This document shows positions 16,153 to 18,648 of a stretch of 18,648 nucleotides of DNA, piece by piece (within the stretch, counting starts at the first letter, position 1; each line of letters opens with the position of its first letter). The stretch comes from Gardnerella vaginalis (GTDB lineage: Bacteria; Actinomycetota; Actinomycetes; Actinomycetales; Bifidobacteriaceae), in contig NZ_KQ961856.1 of the NCBI RefSeq assembly GCF_001563665.1, positions 1 to 18,648 on the forward strand, read 5' to 3'. The notes beneath the pieces are model-generated. The model saw only the letters and a program-made list of their open reading frames with translations. It made no database searches and was not told the DNA's origin. The translations under genes were made by a program, and so were the position numbers.

Positions 16153-16422
16153 CTATCGACGTAATCCGAGTCGCTCAATCAAAGAACGATAACGATTGAT
16201 GTCAACGCGCTTCAAGTAATCAAGAAGACGACGACGATCGCCAACCATAAGCAACAAACCACGACGAGAATGATGATCGTGCTTGTGCTCTTTCAAGTGC
16301 TCAGTGAGGTCAGCAATACGCTTGCTAAGCAAAGCAACCTGCACCTCTGGGGAACCCGTGTCACCCTCGTGCGTCGCGTATTCATTGATGATATTCTTCT
16401 TATCTTCAGCCGTTAATGCCAC
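16153..16422 (-). CDS. rpsO: 30S ribosomal protein S15
   Basis: Small-subunit protein that binds 16S rRNA early in assembly. Starting at the GTG at 16422 gives 89 residues, the standard S15 length; a frame open further upstream lacks homology. AGGAGG lies five bases before the GTG. The protein carries [27 protein letters not shown] and the conserved rRNA-binding stretch [25 protein letters not shown]. Directly upstream is a structured leader of about 75 bases, a position where S15 represses its own translation in several bacterial groups. A strong terminator follows, and pnp lies about 380 bases downstream. Confidence 0.97.
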   Translation of the reverse strand: MALTAEDKKNIINEYATHEGDTGSPEVQVALLSKRIADLTEHLKEHKHDHHSRRGLLLMVGDRRRLLDYLKRVDINRYRSLIERLGLRR

Positions 16423-16498
16423 GGCGTCCTCCTTATAATCACTGCGCGGTGCTACAACCTTTGCTGTAGCGCTTGTGAATCCGCGGGCGTTACACGCC
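16423..16498 (-). promoter_or_regulatory. Structured rpsO leader, candidate S15 autoregulatory element
   Basis: On the minus strand: a hairpin GGCGT-GTA-ACGCC (16498-16486), immediately followed by a helix CGCGG/CCGCG (16485-16481 with 16449-16445) enclosing GCTACA/TGTAGC (16470-16465 with 16456-16451). A second ACGCC (16427-16423) fills the gap between AGGAGG and the GTG start and could also pair with the first GGCGT. Two exclusive folds are therefore possible, one blocking the start. S15 binding is inference from gene position. Confidence 0.6.
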
Positions 16499-16503
16499 AA
16501 ATC

Positions 16504-16530
16504 TCTATACTACAGACACGCTAGAACAAA
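16504..16530 (-). promoter_or_regulatory. Candidate rpsO promoter
   Basis: On the minus strand TATAGA (16509-16504), overlapping TAGTAT, makes a plausible -10; a start about seven bases later would coincide with the beginning of the GGCGT hairpin of the leader. The -35 is weak (TTTTGT about 16 bases upstream). Confidence 0.35.
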
Positions 16531-16751
16531 AGTACAATGCAACATATAGAAAATAGATATAAAATCTTATAAATTTAGTACCTAGATAAACGAACTAAAA
16601 CAAACTAAAACTATAAGTAATAAAGATAAAGTAATAAAGCTAAACAAGCTACACAACACACGCATACGAAAGAATTACAAGAATCATACAATACAAATAA
16701 ACTTACAAAAATACGATAAACACAAGATTTACGTATATGTAAGAATAAAAC
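16531..16751. other. AT-rich spacer upstream of rpsO
   Basis: About 220 bases with no ORF. It includes a short tandem repeat, aagtaataaag at 16615-16625 and 16629-16639. No terminator for the upstream membrane-protein gene is evident. Confidence 0.5.
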
Positions 16752-17420
16752 TTACATAGCAGTCATAAAACCGCCAAAAATTACTATTATTATTGCAATA
16801 ACTTCAATAGCAAAGAACAGAATAAACGATGCCCAGCTTCGAGTAAATACATTCAATTTTGATTTTTTAGGAACAACTACAAGCAAGCCTACAAATAATA
16901 TAGCAAACACAGCAACAGACAAACCTGCAGAAATAATTCCTAAATTAGCAGCATTAGCTAGTGAAGCTGCAGATCCATAGACAACATGAGTTGAATACCA
17001 AAAACTTAAACGCAATAAACACAATCCAGCAATAAACTGTTCAAGTGCCAAAAATACAATCAGAGCGCATCTCCAAATCCATTGTTTTGGCTCAATAACA
17101 GCCATAGCTATGCAAGTAAATAAAGATACAGTTATAATCCACGAAATAAACAAAACTCCAATAGGAGAAAGAAAAGATGTATGATTTATAACCCAAGTTG
17201 TACTTTGAGCAGCGAGAGTTCGTCCAGCCCAATACGGAAAAATAATTGCAATAAGTAAAACAATTGCATACGACACAAAACTAACAGGATTCGCATTTTT
17301 GCGAGAAATATCCGCCATAGAAAGTTCGTCATCTGATTTTGACAAATCCACTGAACTGGAAATAGTATAATTTTCAGAATCAGACTTAGATTTTTCATCA
17401 CTATTCACATCGGATTTCAT
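16752..17420 (-). CDS. Unrecognised membrane protein, about five spans
   Basis: I do not recognise this protein. From the ATG at 17420 it has 222 residues; a TTG at 17429 would add three and lies only three bases from the GGAG site, while the ATG lies eleven from it. The first 40-45 residues are hydrophilic and Ser/Asp/Lys-rich, probably cytoplasmic and disordered. Then come five hydrophobic segments at about 46-65, 85-108, 115-137, 161-183 and 196-219, with basic residues (KKSKLNVFTR) before the last. No catalytic motif is visible. It stands alone on the minus strand, divergent from the DedA gene and upstream of rpsO, so context gives no functional hint. The frame is intact and compositionally like its neighbours. 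Confidence 0.85.
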   Translation of the reverse strand: MKSDVNSDEKSKSDSENYTISSSVDLSKSDDELSMADISRKNANPVSFVSYAIVLLIAIIFPYWAGRTLAAQSTTWVINHTSFLSPIGVLFISWIITVSLFTCIAMAVIEPKQWIWRCALIVFLALEQFIAGLCLLRLSFWYSTHVVYGSAASLANAANLGIISAGLSVAVFAILFVGLLVVVPKKSKLNVFTRSWASFILFFAIEVIAIIIVIFGGFMTAM

Positions 17421-17541
17421 GCTTCGCAAAACTCCTTTTGCATTTCCAACCCAAACTTACAAATATTTTACTTACATGTTTCGTTTTATTTTAATCATTT
17501 TATTTAACTAAACTCAAGATGTCGTTAAAATTAAACAACAA

Positions 17542-17612
17542 CACATAACTAAAACAGCACCACATAACTAAAACAACTTGAAAAACTAAAACAACTAAAA
17601 CAGCTAAAACAA
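17542..17612. repeat. Short tandem repeats in the divergent intergenic region
   Basis: cacataactaaaaca occurs at 17542 and 17561, followed by a run of taaaacaact-type 9-10-bp units to 17612. They lie in the 281-base gap between the divergent membrane-protein and DedA genes. No gene is present there. Confidence 0.75.
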
Positions 17613-17630
17613 CAAGTTGAAGCATTGCAA

Positions 17631-17683
17631 TATAATTAGTAATCCGAGTTTATTGACAATGCAACGTTTATTTACCCGTTGCA
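17631..17683 (+). promoter_or_regulatory. Candidate DedA-gene promoter and leader hairpin
   Basis: A perfect TATAAT is at 17631-17636, with only a poor -35 upstream. Downstream, tgcaacg (17660-17666) and cgttgca (17677-17683) form a 7-bp hairpin before the ribosome binding site. A TTGACA at 17653 has no matching -10. Confidence 0.35.
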
Positions 17684-17701
17684 GCCAACGACAGGATTTT
17701 T

Positions 17702-18382
17702 ATGGGATTTATTCACTTTATTATCAACTTACTAAAAGATCCGCGCTCAGCAATAGCTGGATGGATTGCTATGGGCATAGCTCCAGCATTAGGATTGATA
17801 TTCTTAGTTATTTTTATAGAAACAGGCGTAGTATTTTTCCCATTCTTACCAGGCGATTCGCTATTATTTGCATCCGGATTCTTCGCTGCTCCAGACGCGC
17901 AAACCGGTCACAGCGCGCTACCTTTGCCATTATTGCTTGCTGTTGTATGGCTTGCTCCAATTATTGGCGATCAATGCAATTATTTAATTGGTCACTTCTT
18001 CGGCAAAAAAATCATTGAATCAGGAATAGTTAAGGCTCTTACTCCTGAAAGAATTGAAAAAACAGAAAAAATGATAGATAAGTGGGGTCCTGCAGCAGTA
18101 TTTTTAGGACGATTTTTCCCATTTATTCGTACGTTCATGCCTTTTATTTCGGGAATTTCTGGAATGAAGTGGACTCGTTTCACTCCATTTTCAGTTATAG
18201 GAGGCATAACATGGTCTTCACTATTTACATTATTAGGATATTTCTTCGGGAATATACCGTTTGTTCAAAATAATTTTGAACTAGTAATCGTTGCAATCTT
18301 GTTAATGTCACTTATACCAACATTCATTGGATTATATAAAGCGCATGCAGCACGCAAAGCAAAGAAAAATCAAGAAAGTTAA
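17702..18382 (+). CDS. DedA-family membrane protein
   Basis: Member of the DedA (SNARE-associated/VTT) family of inner-membrane proteins; some relatives flip undecaprenyl phosphate or phosphatidylethanolamine and support envelope homeostasis. The 226 residues show the hallmark motifs: acidic Glu40 in VIFIETGVVFFPFLPGDSLL with Asp52, the amphipathic GRFFPFIRTFMPFISGISGM (136-155) with Arg137 and Arg143, and a C-terminal span at about 192-211 followed by a basic tail (KAHAARKAKKNQES). Several re-entrant or transmembrane stretches occur at about 25-48, 74-98 and 163-184. The ATG has AGGA five to eight bases upstream. It is a single plus-strand gene between a divergent unknown gene and a tRNA. 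The substrate cannot be assigned from sequence alone. Confidence 0.93.
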   Translation: MGFIHFIINLLKDPRSAIAGWIAMGIAPALGLIFLVIFIETGVVFFPFLPGDSLLFASGFFAAPDAQTGHSALPLPLLLAVVWLAPIIGDQCNYLIGHFFGKKIIESGIVKALTPERIEKTEKMIDKWGPAAVFLGRFFPFIRTFMPFISGISGMKWTRFTPFSVIGGITWSSLFTLLGYFFGNIPFVQNNFELVIVAILLMSLIPTFIGLYKAHAARKAKKNQES

Positions 18383-18424
18383 AGCCAAGAACAACACTCC
18401 AATTTCACAAATCTGCTATAAATA

Positions 18425-18453
18425 TTGTGCTTAAACTTACTTTGTAGTAGACT
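18425..18453 (+). promoter_or_regulatory. Promoter of tRNA-Ala
   Basis: TTGTGC (18425-18430), a 17-base spacer and TAGACT (18448-18453) place the transcription start at about 18460, roughly 16 bases before the mature tRNA. Confidence 0.6.
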
Positions 18454-18475
18454 TGTCGAGTTGTCGTAAGACTTT

Positions 18476-18548
18476 GGGGCTATAGCTCAGTTGGTAGAGC
18501 GCTTCGTTCGCATCGAAGAGGTCGTGGTTTCGATTACCATTAGCTCCA
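18476..18548 (+). tRNA. tRNA-Ala, anticodon CGC
   Basis: A full 73-base cloverleaf can be drawn. The acceptor GGGGCTA/TAGCTCC includes a G3-U70 wobble, the classic alanine identity pair. D-arm GCTC/GAGC; anticodon stem CTTCG/CGAAG with loop TTCGCAT, giving anticodon CGC (18509-18511) that reads GCG. T-arm GTGGT/ACCAT has loop TTCGATT and one G-U pair. Discriminator base A at 18548; the CCA end is not encoded and must be added. Confidence 0.97.
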
Positions 18549-18550
18549 CG

Positions 18551-18587
18551 AAGCCCACTGCATTCATTCCACCGCAGTGGGCTTTTT
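18551..18587 (+). terminator. Rho-independent terminator of tRNA-Ala
   Basis: aagcccactgc (18551-18561) pairs perfectly with gcagtgggctt (18574-18584) around a 12-base loop, followed by a run of five T (18583-18587). It begins two bases after the mature tRNA end. Confidence 0.95.
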
Positions 18588-18648
18588 GTTTTATATTTTG
18601 GTATATAGCAATACATTTTATTAGATTTTGGAAATAGACAAAAATAAG

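Noticed and set aside
17653..17658. TTGACA as a -35 box for the DedA gene
   Set aside because: No -10-like hexamer lies 16-18 bases downstream; the region there is a small GC-containing hairpin.

Overview
The window looks like a piece of chromosome from a low-GC member of the Bifidobacteriaceae, most likely Gardnerella or a close relative. This is inferred from the AT-rich coding style, actinobacterial gene content (a long DivIVA-type coiled-coil protein, PNPase with a long charged tail, PepC, a PgeF laccase-domain protein), GTG/TTG starts with AGGAG-type ribosome binding sites, and a lipoprotein PstS. No phage, transposase, CRISPR array or plasmid gene is visible. It is mostly a housekeeping region; the unusual material lies in gene fusions, low-complexity tails, structured intergenic DNA and small tandem duplications.

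Layout, read in the direction of transcription (right to left for nearly everything). At 4445-191 is a phosphate-uptake operon, pstS - pstC/pstA fused in one frame - pstB. At 6687-4753 are aroG (DAHP synthase) and mtnN (MTA/SAH nucleosidase), probably co-transcribed. pepC (8382-7048) lies upstream of aroG, separated by about 360 bp packed with palindromes and two copies of a 70-bp repeat. At 12758-8544 follow an aldo/keto reductase, pgeF, pcp and a DivIVA-like coiled-coil protein, closely spaced except for a 161-bp gap before the last. At 16422-12936 is the classic rpsO-pnp pair, with a strong terminator between the genes and a structured leader in front of rpsO. At 17420-16752 is an unrecognised five-span membrane protein. 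Only the right end is on the plus strand: a DedA-family membrane protein (17702-18382) and a tRNA-Ala(CGC) with its promoter and terminator (18425-18587).

The pst genes import phosphate: PstS captures it outside, the fused PstC-PstA forms the channel and PstB powers it. aroG starts the shikimate pathway and mtnN clears S-adenosylmethionine by-products. PepC and Pcp are peptidases of the cytoplasmic peptide-recycling type, although Pcp seems to lack its catalytic histidine. PgeF and the DivIVA-like protein point to peptidoglycan quality control and polar growth. rpsO and pnp link the ribosome to RNA turnover.

The points most worth a second look are the PstC-PstA fusion; the modular palindrome cassettes between pepC and aroG, one of which begins inside the last codons of pepC; the rpsO leader, which can fold in two exclusive ways around the start codon; the Pcp His-to-Ser change; the roughly 214-residue Arg/Asp/Asn-rich tail of PNPase; and a recurrent pattern of 15-29-bp tandem duplications at or just past stop codons. 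I found no clearly new multi-gene defence or mobile system.
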